Notes: generated by a model not told the origin, from the sequence alone. A stretch of DNA of 10,733 nt from Nitrospirota bacterium (GCA_021844645.1 JAKBTA010000043.1:1-10733); one strand, 5' to 3'. Counted from the first letter of the stretch, positions 1-7,127 are shown. Made by a program: numbers and translations.

Positions 1-4
1 TTGT

Positions 5-80
5 GATCGTCATGACATCACGACGATCGGGAAAGTCTCCTGAAAACTTCTCCTCAGGCCGATCCTCCAGGGATACGGCC
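5..80. repeat. two inverted repeats downstream of the porin gene
   Basis: GATCGTC at 5-11 is repeated in inverted form as GACGATC at 22-28. A second hairpin pairs GGCCGATCC (57-65) with GGATACGGCC (71-80), nine base pairs with one bulged base and a 5-nt loop. Both follow the porin stop codon in the direction of its transcription. Neither is followed by a run of T on the minus strand, so neither is a classical intrinsic terminator. The second could still act as a 3'-end-stabilising stem. No gene is visible in 1-106. Confidence 0.45.
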
Positions 81-106
81 AAAAGGAGAAGGTGGAAAAG
101 TCCTGT

Positions 107-1507
107 CTAGAACGAGTAGATCAATTCCACATCGACAGTGTCCTGAGAATAGAGTCCTGGACCATGATTCCCCAAGTTATAATTAGGATTGTTGAAAAGA
201 GGGTTGTTGGAGTTGTCGTGGCGATACTCCACCCGGCTGATGACATTGGGCATGAAGTTCCACTGGTAATCAACCGATTCGTCGTTGATCGCGGTTCCCG
301 GCATACCGGTCATGAAGCCGTTGGGATCGTAATAGACTTCGTAACGGGCAACGACATCCATCGTATCGTTGATATCGTATCGGACAAAATTTTCGCTTGA
401 ATACCAGGTCGCGTTTCCGACAGGAGTACCGGATGAGTTGACATTTCCTTCCGCCTGCCAGCCGTAGGAATCGTCGGTGACGAACCACAGATGGTCGATC
501 GGCCCCACCTCGACGACAAAGGCACCATAGTTTCTCCATGTCGGGGTGTTGGCGTTACTGTAAGGAGTTGCGTTGGCTAAAAATCCACCTGTGCCAGTTG
601 CCAATCCGTCAAAATAGACGTTTCTGACCTGTGGTCCCAGATACCCCGAGAAGTTGATGTTAAGCCAGGAGACGGGATTGGCCACCAGACCAAGCTCGAT
701 GTCCTGGAAGTAGCTCCCTTGGTTGGACTGCATGTTGCCGTTCCAGCCGTTATTCACCCCGAGATAGAGATTCGTGGTGGCATTGGGGGCGTAGTGCATC
801 CGGACGCCGGTGTGGGTATAGGGTCCGAGAAAAAAGGTGTAGCCGTCCGAGATCATCCAGTTCCCGGTGGGCTGGATCACTTCGAAGTTCGCCAGTGTCT
901 GGAACTGTCCGGCATAGGCCTCAAGCTCCTTGTTGGTGTCGGGAACGAAGAAGTTGATATACGCTTCCTCCAGCCAGAAGTCGGAGTAAGGCATGGTGGT
1001 GTAACCAGTTGTAGCGCGGCCTCCACCCAACGCCCCGTAATACCCCGGAGAAAAATTCTGGGCGGATGCATAGGCGCCTGGGCCAAAGTCGGCGCGGAGA
1101 ACAAAGCCGATCCCGTCGTCGTCCGGACGCCAGAACTTGAGCTGCGCCATGTTGACATTAAAGGAGTTTGCGCCGTAATCATAGGCCCGGAAATCCGTTG
1201 TCGACGCGCTGGTCGGGTTATATTGCCCGTACACATCGATAAAGCCCTTGAAATGGACATTCATCGAAGGAAGGATCAGATCCGGCGCTGGAGCTGGCGT
1301 GGCTGCCGGAGCGGGTGTTACGGGAGCAGCCGGAGTGACAGGTGCCGAGGATGTGGCCGGAGCTGTTGTTGTCGTTTGAGGAGAGGAGCTGTCCCCATAA
1401 GAAAGATGCGGGGAGGATAGACCGGCGAGAAGGACCATCGCAGATGCGACCGCAAGGGACAAAACCCCGGCAGATCGGCCTTTCGCTTCTGGAAAGCGTC
1501 GTTTCAT
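107..1507 (-). CDS. OmpL-like outer-membrane beta-barrel porin (BBP2 family)
   Basis: This 466-residue protein is probably an outer-membrane channel for small solutes; the substrate is unknown. The start at 1507 is preferred because AAAGGAG lies seven bases upstream; an in-frame start 54 bp earlier has no comparable site. Residues 1-36 form a signal peptide with a basic N-terminus (MKRR) and a hydrophobic core. Residues 38-79 are a low-complexity Ser/Thr/Pro/Ala linker with APVTPA-type repeats. The rest is barrel-like and ends in Phe, the usual outer-membrane insertion signal. The pattern GFIDVYGQYN near residue 88, then NSFNVNMAQL, LEEAYI, AGQFQT and PYTHTGVR, follows the putative beta-barrel porin-2 (OmpL-like) family as I remember it. 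The gene appears monocistronic, with a long hairpin-rich region upstream. Secretion and barrel nature are well supported; the exact family is likely but not searched. Confidence 0.88.
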   Translation of the reverse strand: MKRRFPEAKGRSAGVLSLAVASAMVLLAGLSSPHLSYGDSSSPQTTTTAPATSSAPVTPAAPVTPAPAATPAPAPDLILPSMNVHFKGFIDVYGQYNPTSASTTDFRAYDYGANSFNVNMAQLKFWRPDDDGIGFVLRADFGPGAYASAQNFSPGYYGALGGGRATTGYTTMPYSDFWLEEAYINFFVPDTNKELEAYAGQFQTLANFEVIQPTGNWMISDGYTFFLGPYTHTGVRMHYAPNATTNLYLGVNNGWNGNMQSNQGSYFQDIELGLVANPVSWLNINFSGYLGPQVRNVYFDGLATGTGGFLANATPYSNANTPTWRNYGAFVVEVGPIDHLWFVTDDSYGWQAEGNVNSSGTPVGNATWYSSENFVRYDINDTMDVVARYEVYYDPNGFMTGMPGTAINDESVDYQWNFMPNVISRVEYRHDNSNNPLFNNPNYNLGNHGPGLYSQDTVDVELIYSF

Positions 1508-1581
1508 TAGTCTCTCCTTTAAAAGAGTTTTCCAGTGAAAAGTGCTAATATTGGTTGTCAAAAAATAGATTAGGAAACCGC

Positions 1582-1730
1582 GATGGACATAAAAATGCCA
1601 TCAGACGATCAGGATAAAAACAGGTGGCTTTCTCGACGGAGAGAGGATTGGAACAGCGTTGTTCCAGGGGAAGCCTTGCACTTTCCGTTTCTTTCGAAAA
1701 CGGGAAGAATTCACCAGGGGGCAGACCCCC
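1582..1730 (-). promoter_or_regulatory. four-hairpin region in the porin upstream leader
   Basis: Four compact hairpins sit within 150 bp of the intergenic region. (1) 1582-1602: GATGG-A-CAT, loop AAAA, ATGCCATC, eight pairs with one bulge. (2) 1649-1666: TGGAACA, loop GCGT, TGTTCCA, perfect. (3) 1681-1707: CTTTCCGTTT against AAACGGGAAG, ten pairs with one possible G-U pair. (4) 1717-1730: GGGGG, loop CAGA, CCCCC. None is followed by a clear U-tract on either strand. If transcription toward the porin starts near 1745, they would form a 5' leader of about 240 nt. An independent small RNA is the alternative. Confidence 0.5.
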
Positions 1731-1755
1731 CTTAACAGGGTGACGCACCTCTATT

Positions 1756-1772
1756 ATCAATTTCCGTGCCAG
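1756..1772 (-). promoter_or_regulatory. sigma54-like (-24/-12) promoter element, or sigma70 -10 box
   Basis: Read on the minus strand, 1772 to 1756 is CTGGCACGGAAATTGAT. This matches the remembered sigma54 consensus YTGGCACGrNNNTTGCW except that the C after TTG is A, and the spacing between the GG and G(C) elements is correct. The same bases also contain GATAAT (1758-1753), a good sigma70 -10 hexamer, but the -35 position (TTATTT) is poor. Transcription from here would run toward the porin gene through the hairpin region. The call rests on sequence pattern only. Confidence 0.35.
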
Positions 1773-1832
1773 AAAAAATAATATCGTTTATCAAAGACTT
1801 ACATTTTATCCCTTCTTCTTTCGCATACCAAA

Positions 1833-1868
1833 TTCAACAATATTGAAATCAAAATTGTTGACAATTTT
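1833..1868. promoter_or_regulatory. paired inverted repeats upstream of the DUF2231 gene
   Basis: AAAATTGT (1851-1858) and ACAATTTT (1861-1868) form a perfect inverted repeat with a 2-bp centre. Immediately before it, TTCAA (1833-1837) and TTGAA (1843-1847) form a shorter one. They lie 36-71 bp before the start codon at 1904, where a repressor or activator could bind. A TTGACA at 1858-1863 overlaps the larger repeat, but no acceptable -10 follows at normal spacing. No regulator gene lies nearby. Confidence 0.35.
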
Positions 1869-1903
1869 GAAGGTCTCAAAACTCAGAAAGGCTTATTCCC
1901 AAA

Positions 1904-2518
1904 ATGGCTTTAGCCCATCTTCACCCTATCATTGTTCATTTCACTCTTACCCTTGGGATTGGCTGGTGCGGGTGGGATCTTTTTCGGATTTTTTCGAGGA
2001 ATCAGACAGGAAAGGGTTCCATAACAAAGAGAGAAACGTCCGGAAATCTGCTTGAAGGACTGATCATCCTTCTGATCATAACGGTTGGCACAGGGTGGAT
2101 TGCCCTGGCGATGAAAGAGCGTGCGATGGGACCAGGAGCGGCGTTCTCCCCGGGAGAAAAACACGGAGACGCCGCCCTTCTGACACTCTTTATCCTGCTC
2201 ACCCGGTTTCTGATCGGGTTAAAAGCCAGAGAGGGGACTACAAACATGCAAAAAAGTGTATTTCTAAAACCTCTGGCCGCCTTTTTTTCTTTTCTGGCTC
2301 TTGCAAGCTTTCTGGTCACAGGAATCCTGGGAGAGAGGCTTGTCTTCCACTATGGGGTCACTGCAAAAAAATCAGCACGCCCCGATCTTCAGGAGATCTA
2401 CGCTTCCAGTGCTCTTTTCAAATCCAGGATCAGATCCTCCGGATCCTCAAGTCCAACAGACACTCTCAAAAAACCCGGATCGATCCCCAGGGCCATCCGG
2501 CCTTCGGGCGACATCTGA
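1904..2518 (+). CDS. DUF2231-type integral membrane protein with extended C-terminus
   Basis: The 204-residue product has about four hydrophobic segments, at roughly residues 7-29, 50-69, 88-106 and 122-143, and should sit in the cytoplasmic membrane. The N-terminal LHPIIVHFTL, the mid-protein TGWIALAM and the LVFHYGV near residue 150 follow the pattern of DUF2231 membrane proteins, whose biochemical role is not established. A weak ribosome site (GAAAGG, 12 bases upstream) precedes the ATG. The family pattern ends near residue 155. The last ~39 residues are Ser/Pro/Arg-rich and are encoded entirely antisense to the end of the trans-sulfuration gene. They look like read-through into the neighbour after loss of an earlier stop. 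The N-terminal 160 residues are convincing; the tail is doubtful. Confidence 0.7.
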   Translation: MALAHLHPIIVHFTLTLGIGWCGWDLFRIFSRNQTGKGSITKRETSGNLLEGLIILLIITVGTGWIALAMKERAMGPGAAFSPGEKHGDAALLTLFILLTRFLIGLKAREGTTNMQKSVFLKPLAAFFSFLALASFLVTGILGERLVFHYGVTAKKSARPDLQEIYASSALFKSRIRSSGSSSPTDTLKKPGSIPRAIRPSGDI

Positions 2519-3606
2519 CGATGGCTCAATGAAGCGGGATGCTCGATCAGGCTCTCGGGATCACCAAGACTCACCGCAATCTTGAAAAATTCAAGTCTGG
2601 AAGCGACTTTTCTTGCCTTTTGATCATCCCCGAGAGAGAAAGAAAGCATCCCTCCAAACCCTTTCATCTGCAAAGCGGCCACCTTGTGTCCCGGGTCTCC
2701 GGGAAGCCCCGGGTAATGAACGGACTTCACCATGGGATGATGCGACAGGAATTCGGCAATATTCATCGCTCCCCGGCAATGGGCTTCCATCCGGAGGGGA
2801 AGGGTTTTCATCCCCCGAAGGAGAAGCCATGAGTGAAAGGGGGAAAGCGTCGCGCCCAGATAGGAACCCTCTTCAAAAGAAAGTCGTTCCATCAGGGAAG
2901 CGTTCCCTGTAACAGTCCCTCCAAGAAGGTCTCCATGACCGCCCAGATATTTCGTGGCACTGTGGACCACGATATCGGCGCCAAGGGCGAGAGGCTTCTG
3001 AAGGATGGGAGTCGCAAAGGTATTGTCCACAACCAGTGGAACCCCTGCACTTTTGGCGATTCCGGACAGTCTCCCCAGATCGATGACCGTCATCACCGGA
3101 TTCGAAGGGGTTTCCGCGAACACGGCAGCGGTTTTCGGGGAAAGTCTTCGAGAGAGCTCCTCTTCCCATCCTTCTTCCCGTGGATCGAACCAGTGGATCA
3201 GGCACCCTTGGGGGATCAGATATTTTTCAATGAATGCCCTCGTCCCCCCGTAAAGGACCTTTGGAAAAGCCATCTCGGGACGGCTTTTCGTCAAATGGAT
3301 CAGGATGGCAGATATGGCACCCATTCCGGAGGCAAATGCCCGTGTTTTTTCTCCCCCCTCGAGCTCGGAGACAAGAGTCTCGAAACGCTCGGTCGTCGGG
3401 TTTCCCATTCTTCCGTAGACAAACCCCTCCTCCTCCCCCTTGAGAACCCGGTCCACCTGATCAAAATCGGGAAAAGTAAACGTTGACGTCTGGTACAACG
3501 GAGGCGTCAGCGCACGCCAGGGATCCTCCGGACCGCTTGTATGGATGCATTTTGTCCGGGGACCCGGGGTCAGATAGTTTTTTTTATTCTTCAATTTCCC
3601 TCCCAT
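2398..3606 (-). CDS. PLP-dependent trans-sulfuration enzyme (Cys/Met metabolism family)
   Basis: This 402-residue cytosolic enzyme belongs to the cystathionine gamma-synthase/gamma-lyase, O-acylhomoserine sulfhydrylase and methionine gamma-lyase family, and is full length for it. The PLP lysine is K219 in HSATKYLGGHGD. Other family landmarks are Y64-GR66 (phosphate binding across the dimer), SGMGA near 93-97, Y119 in LYGGT, D194 in VVDNTFATP, SLGDPESLIEHPASLSH at 346-362, and R381 in LRVSVG, which should hold the substrate carboxylate. YGGT has Gly where methionine gamma-lyases usually carry Cys, which argues against that activity. Sequence reading alone cannot decide between synthase, lyase and sulfhydrylase. 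The start at 3606 has only a weak ribosome site (AGG, about 14 bases upstream). The 3' end overlaps the convergent DUF2231 frame by 121 bp, with no terminator between them. Confidence 0.93.
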   Translation of the reverse strand: MGGKLKNKKNYLTPGPRTKCIHTSGPEDPWRALTPPLYQTSTFTFPDFDQVDRVLKGEEEGFVYGRMGNPTTERFETLVSELEGGEKTRAFASGMGAISAILIHLTKSRPEMAFPKVLYGGTRAFIEKYLIPQGCLIHWFDPREEGWEEELSRRLSPKTAAVFAETPSNPVMTVIDLGRLSGIAKSAGVPLVVDNTFATPILQKPLALGADIVVHSATKYLGGHGDLLGGTVTGNASLMERLSFEEGSYLGATLSPFHSWLLLRGMKTLPLRMEAHCRGAMNIAEFLSHHPMVKSVHYPGLPGDPGHKVAALQMKGFGGMLSFSLGDDQKARKVASRLEFFKIAVSLGDPESLIEHPASLSHRQMSPEGRMALGIDPGFLRVSVGLEDPEDLILDLKRALEA

Positions 3607-3609
3607 AAC

Positions 3610-3639
3610 TTTTCAAACCTGAACAATTCTTTCATAATA
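3610..3639. promoter_or_regulatory. overlapping divergent promoter elements
   Basis: On the plus strand, TTTTCA (3610-3615), a 17-bp spacer and CATAAT (3633-3638) match sigma70 hexamers at 4/6 and 5/6, and would give a leader of about 55 nt before the gene at 3699. On the minus strand the same bases read TATTAT (3639-3634), a 5/6 -10 box for the gene starting at 3606, with only a weak -35. Shared -10 bases imply mutually exclusive polymerase binding. A perfect palindrome TTTGATCAAA follows at 3663-3672. Confidence 0.4.
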
Positions 3640-3698
3640 CCAACAACAGATTTAAACCAAACTTTGATCAAAAAGAAACATTACAAAAAGGATACTGA

Positions 3699-4724
3699 AT
3701 GTCGAGTTTCTTCCCCCAAAGCATCAAATCGCTTGTGGAATGGGTCAGATCACACCCCGAGATCTCGAAGGAAGTACTCAGGGCATTCAGATATGGCCGG
3801 GATCTCTCTCTGATCGCAGTCGTCAAGACAGAGGAAGGGGAGGCCCCTGTTTCCCTCGACAACATTGTCTCTCCTTACGTCCGGACGCCTGATATCTACT
3901 TCGAGCTCGGACCTGATATCGAGATTCTTCTATTACCCGAAACCAGCGCTGACGGAGCCAGGATTGTTGCGTCGCGAATCATGGAAGGGGGACCCAGACG
4001 CCTTCCGGGTGCCAATGACACAAGCCTTCCGGAGATCCGCATCGGAATGACCTCCATAGGGCTTGGTGGACATTCTGACATTGAGGTGACAACAACGGCT
4101 CTTCTTTCAGTGCATGCGGCCATTGTCTCCGGAAATCCGATGATGTCTTTCCGGGATATCTTTATCGGGAATCTTTCCCTGTTCGAATCGGTTGCAATGA
4201 TCGCGAATCTGACAACTTATGAAATATCGGTTTTTTCCCAATCGTTTGAACGTTTCAGGGAAGAGCCGATGGGATTCAGGGAGCGTCTGGCTCAGGGAGC
4301 CTTCCAGATCGCGACCGACCTGGGCCTGAGCGAGGAAGACACTGAAGATCTGGCTCGATGGGCACACTTCACAGACCTCTCCGCCTTCGAAAAAGGACAC
4401 GGCAATCAAAAAGCCGACCTTTTTCCCATCGCATCAAGAAGAAAAAGGGACGATTTTCTGAAAGGCATGGAGCTGTATCTTTCGAACCCGGATGGGTCAA
4501 CCAGCAATGAGGTCAACTGGAAAACAAGATGGAAGAGCAAGGAAGCGGCAGCTATCTTCCAGTCAACCTACATCATCCAGAAAAGTTGTCTTGGACGCAT
4601 AGGCCAACAACAGGCGTCCTTCCAGGATATTCTTGTACAGATGGAAAAAATAGGGATAGAGAAATCAGTCATTGATTCCATTACCAAAAAAGGTGAGTCC
4701 CTCTGGAATCCCTTATTCCAGTAA
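3699..4724 (+). CDS. degenerate GGDEF + degenerate HD-GYP-like protein
   Basis: I found no intact catalytic domain in this 341-residue, apparently soluble protein. Residues 35-145 follow the order of a diguanylate cyclase domain: FELGPDIEILLLPETSADGARIVASRI matches the region around GGDEF, with the signature replaced by GPDIE (71-75). IGMTSIGLGG (115-124) and LLSVHAAI follow in the expected places. Residues 195-231 (RERLAQGAFQIATDLGLSEEDTEDLARWAHFTDLSAF) match the HS-x-RV...LHDIGK stretch of HD-GYP proteins, but both metal-binding His residues are lost (F and T). Residues 281-335 resemble the C-terminal helices of HD-GYP, and about 45 residues containing the GYP motif are missing between them. 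AAGGA six bases upstream supports the start. Likely role: a c-di-GMP effector or scaffold rather than an enzyme. The domain assignment is inference. Confidence 0.8.
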   Translation: MSSFFPQSIKSLVEWVRSHPEISKEVLRAFRYGRDLSLIAVVKTEEGEAPVSLDNIVSPYVRTPDIYFELGPDIEILLLPETSADGARIVASRIMEGGPRRLPGANDTSLPEIRIGMTSIGLGGHSDIEVTTTALLSVHAAIVSGNPMMSFRDIFIGNLSLFESVAMIANLTTYEISVFSQSFERFREEPMGFRERLAQGAFQIATDLGLSEEDTEDLARWAHFTDLSAFEKGHGNQKADLFPIASRRKRDDFLKGMELYLSNPDGSTSNEVNWKTRWKSKEAAAIFQSTYIIQKSCLGRIGQQQASFQDILVQMEKIGIEKSVIDSITKKGESLWNPLFQ

Positions 4725-4740
4725 AGGTTCACACACCTGC

Positions 4741-5652
4741 CTATAAAGCTCTGATGCGGGGGTCAACTCTCTCCACGATCCAGTCTCCCAAAAGGGTCAT
4801 CAACGCCAGGAGAACCGTATAGACCATCGTTGTCCCCATGATCATAGGGTAATCCCGGTTCATGACCGACAACACGAAAACCCTTCCGAGCCCCGGGATC
4901 GCAAAGATCGATTCCACCACAAAAGATCCTGTCAAAAGAGAAGCCGCCAGGGGACCCAGAATCGACAGCAGACCGTTGAGGGATGGAGCCACCAGATGGC
5001 GTGCCAACAAAAAAACCCGGGCAATTCCATGCCCCCTTGCAGCCTGATAAAATGGACTTTCCATCGTTTCTGAAAGACTTGTCGCAAAAACTCGGGCCAA
5101 ATAGCCCGCTGGTGCAAGGCTGATGGAAAAGGAAGGCAGAATAAGAGATCTCCAGCCTTCCCAGAGGGCGGGTGGCAGGAGACCCATATAACTTGAAAAA
5201 ACAGCGATTAGAACCGTTGCCAGCAAGAAGGAAGGAAGAGCAACAAGCGATGTCGCAAAAAACCGGATCGCCGTTGAGACTTTTTGACCTGAAAGCGCAA
5301 TGGCAAGGCCTATGAGAATGGCAAGAACAAGAGACTCAACAAGGGCCACTCCCCCCAAAGTCAACGAAACAGGAAGCGCCCTCGAAATGATATCGTTTAC
5401 CGACAGACCCGGATTTTTAAAAGACATGCCGAAATTGCCTTCGATGGCATGCTTCAATCCTTCAAGGTACTGGACTCCAAGCGGACGATCGAGATGGTAA
5501 TAAGCCAGAATGTTGGCCATGATCTCTGGAGGAAGCTTCCTGTCTCCGGCAAAAGGATTTCCGGGAGCAAATCGCGACAGGAAAAACGTCAGGGTAAAAA
5601 CGGCCCACAATAGAAAGATCGCCCCCAAAAGCCTTCCCCTTAGCCTCTTCAT
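4741..5652 (-). CDS. ABC transporter permease, OppB/DppB type
   Basis: This 303-residue cytoplasmic-membrane permease belongs to the oligopeptide/dipeptide/nickel family. It has an N-terminal anchor (residues 8-27), a periplasmic segment with APGNPF, YHLDRP and GNFGMSF typical of OppB, and five further hydrophobic stretches. The coupling-loop motif AARGHGIARVFLLARHLV and the downstream SFVVESIFAIPGLG are characteristic. It is slightly shorter than usual OppB/DppB proteins. The start at 5652 is chosen because GGGAG lies eight bases upstream and the ATG overlaps the stop of the preceding permease by ATGA, indicating translational coupling. A longer frame to 5739 would sit inside the preceding gene. 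It is last in the operon and ends 16 bp from a convergent gene, leaving no room for a terminator. The substrate cannot be told. Confidence 0.93.
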   Translation of the reverse strand: MKRLRGRLLGAIFLLWAVFTLTFFLSRFAPGNPFAGDRKLPPEIMANILAYYHLDRPLGVQYLEGLKHAIEGNFGMSFKNPGLSVNDIISRALPVSLTLGGVALVESLVLAILIGLAIALSGQKVSTAIRFFATSLVALPSFLLATVLIAVFSSYMGLLPPALWEGWRSLILPSFSISLAPAGYLARVFATSLSETMESPFYQAARGHGIARVFLLARHLVAPSLNGLLSILGPLAASLLTGSFVVESIFAIPGLGRVFVLSVMNRDYPMIMGTTMVYTVLLALMTLLGDWIVERVDPRIRAL

Positions 5653-6458
5653 GATGGGGATCTCCCAATTTTTTCTGCAATCCACTGGAAGGATAAAAGC
5701 GTAGCCACAATCGCCAGCGCCGGCCACAAAAGAACCCATGGGGTCATTGGAAGCGCCTTGAATCCCTCGTTCACCAGAGTCCCCCAGCTGGAGTGGGGAG
5801 GAGATATCCCCAACCCCAAAAAGCTGAGGGTTGACTCTCCTAAAATCCCACCCGGAATTCGAAACAGAAGAAGGACTCCCATCACCGGCAACAAATTTGG
5901 AATAAAGTGCTTCAGGATCATCCAGGAAGGTCTTGTTCCAACAGAACGGGAGGCTTCCATATAAAGCTGCTCCCTGATCCTGAGCGTCTCCCCACGAATC
6001 ACCCTCGCAACCCCCATCCAGCCACCAAAGGTCAATGCGACGACAACAGCCATTGCCCCATGTCCCAGAACAAGAAGGAGAATTGTTGCGATCAGGATTT
6101 CCGGAAGAGCAAACCAGACCTCAAGGATTCTCATCATCACCTGGTCCACAACACCACCCGTAGCTCCGGAAAGAACTCCCCACATGGTTCCGATAATCGT
6201 GGAAAGGAATCCGACCATCAGTCCGATCCCCAACGAAACCGTTGAACCTGAAAGAAGCCTTGAGAGATTGTCCCTCCCCAGAAAATCACATCCAAGTAGA
6301 TGACCGGGCGTTCCAGGAGGACACAAAACCTCTTTTGCATTCTGTGTCTGGGGATTCAAAATCGTTTGGGAGAAATGCAGGAGGATAGGAACTGAGAGAA
6401 ATGCAATGAGGAGCGAAATGATCCAGACCGGTCGAATCTTCCCTTTAACGATCCTCAT
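5649..6458 (-). CDS. ABC transporter permease, OppC/DppC type
   Basis: This 269-residue partner permease of the OppB-like protein would form a heterodimeric membrane channel with it. It shows the OppC/DppC order: an N-terminal membrane anchor, HLLGCDFLGRDNLSRLLSG (the usual LGTDxxGRDxxSRL), several transmembrane segments, the coupling motif EASRSVGTRPSWMILKHFIPN, and the signature ESTLSFLGLGISPPHSSWG near the C-terminus. The start is uncertain. ATG at 6458 is used here, 13 bp after the preceding stop; a TTG at 6467 would add three residues. Neither has a clear ribosome site, so translation probably depends on the upstream gene. It overlaps the next gene by 4 bp. Confidence 0.93.
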   Translation of the reverse strand: MRIVKGKIRPVWIISLLIAFLSVPILLHFSQTILNPQTQNAKEVLCPPGTPGHLLGCDFLGRDNLSRLLSGSTVSLGIGLMVGFLSTIIGTMWGVLSGATGGVVDQVMMRILEVWFALPEILIATILLLVLGHGAMAVVVALTFGGWMGVARVIRGETLRIREQLYMEASRSVGTRPSWMILKHFIPNLLPVMGVLLLFRIPGGILGESTLSFLGLGISPPHSSWGTLVNEGFKALPMTPWVLLWPALAIVATLLSFQWIAEKIGRSPS

Positions 6459-6471
6459 GGGGGACAATCTG

Positions 6472-6741
6472 TCAGGTAAACGTGATGACGGAAGAAGCAG
6501 AAAGGATCATTCGGGCAGCCTCCTCATCGGATACGGCATCTTTACCGGGAATCATTCCTCGCCCCTCAAGATCCACCCTTAAACGGTAGAGCTCCCCGCA
6601 GTCCGGCATAGAGTTTCGAACTCCCTCGCCTGCCAGCAAAACCGCATGTGGCTCTGAACTCGCCAGAAGTCTTTCACGGACATCACGGAACCCCTCTGGA
6701 GGGGGAAAAAGTGTCAGGAACAATAGACGGTTTCTATTCAT
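6472..6741 (-). CDS. DsrH/TusB-like protein
   Basis: The 89-residue product matches the length and pattern of TusB/DsrH, the smallest member of the DsrEFH/TusBCD sulfur-relay family. HAVLLAGEGV (32-41) corresponds to the LLLxxDGV segment, and LYRLRVDLEGRGM (51-63) to VYALxEDLxARGL of the E. coli protein. The C-terminal VITFT takes the place of the usual hydrophobic final strand. There is no cysteine at the position of the conserved Cys reported in DsrH of sulfur oxidisers; the only Cys is residue 48. The ATG overlaps the stop of the DsrF-like gene (ATGA), so the two are co-translated. In the known systems the three proteins form a complex that passes persulfide sulfur from TusA to TusE/DsrC; no TusA or TusE is encoded here. 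Confidence 0.72.
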   Translation of the reverse strand: MNRNRLLFLTLFPPPEGFRDVRERLLASSEPHAVLLAGEGVRNSMPDCGELYRLRVDLEGRGMIPGKDAVSDEEAARMILSASSVITFT

Positions 6742-7127
6742 GCGGCTCTCCCGGGGCTCCAGAATCCAAGAACCAGATCCGACCCCAAAATCAGATCCAT
6801 TCCTTCTGCCCGCGAAATAACCGTTTCAGGACCCGATGCCGTCCAGTCCGGAAGGTACTCGGAGAGACTTTCTGCCTCGACAAGGATTCCCACTGACAGA
6901 TCTCCCAATAGAGGCAACACCTCCAAAAGCTCTGGTGGCAAACCGATCAACTCGGGATGAACTTCCCGAAGAGCGAGAACCCCTCTTCCCCTCAGAAGGA
7001 TCTTCATGCCACTGTGTGTGACGGAAAATCCCAAGGCCATCCTCATCGCCTCAAAATGTCTGAGGTGGGCAGTGGGAGACTCCTCTATGACAAAGAGGAC
7101 CTTTTTGTTTAATGGTTCAACACTCAT
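6738..7127 (-). CDS. DsrF/TusC-like protein
   Basis: This 129-residue soluble protein fits the middle member of a DsrEFH/TusDCB trio. HFEAMRMALGFSVTHSGMKILLRGRGVLAL (24-53) follows the EALRxALGL...VxVLFxGDGV pattern, ILVEAESLSEY (81-91) matches the later strand-helix, and DLILGSDLVLGFW near the end resembles the closing strand. It contains no cysteine, so it would be a structural rather than sulfur-carrying subunit. A strong ribosome site (GAGAGGA) lies just before the ATG. It starts 26 bp after the DsrE-like gene and overlaps the DsrH-like gene by 4 bp. Confidence 0.72.
   Translation of the reverse strand: MSVEPLNKKVLFVIEESPTAHLRHFEAMRMALGFSVTHSGMKILLRGRGVLALREVHPELIGLPPELLEVLPLLGDLSVGILVEAESLSEYLPDWTASGPETVISRAEGMDLILGSDLVLGFWSPGRAA

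Noticed and set aside
719..1420. Long plus-strand open frame of 233 codons opposite the porin gene
   Set aside because: It is the antisense shadow of the porin; its translation is a Gly/Arg/Cys-rich product of the Pro/Ala linker and resembles no protein family.
1556..1561. TTGACA on the minus strand as porin promoter
   Set aside because: A perfect -35, but spacings of 15-18 bp give only TTTCAC/TTCACT/TCACTG/CACTGG, not a credible -10.
1545..1760. Minus-strand frame of 71 codons in the porin upstream region
   Set aside because: It begins at TTG without a ribosome site, coincides with the four hairpins and has no protein-like pattern.
1560..1800. Possible cobalamin or other known riboswitch before the porin
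   Set aside because: GC-rich hairpins and GGTG elements suggested it, but the conserved cobalamin, SAM, TPP, glycine and c-di-GMP core sequences are absent on both strands.
2833..3486. Plus-strand open frame of 217 codons opposite the trans-sulfuration gene
   Set aside because: The opposite strand encodes a full-length enzyme with all active-site motifs; this frame has no recognisable pattern.
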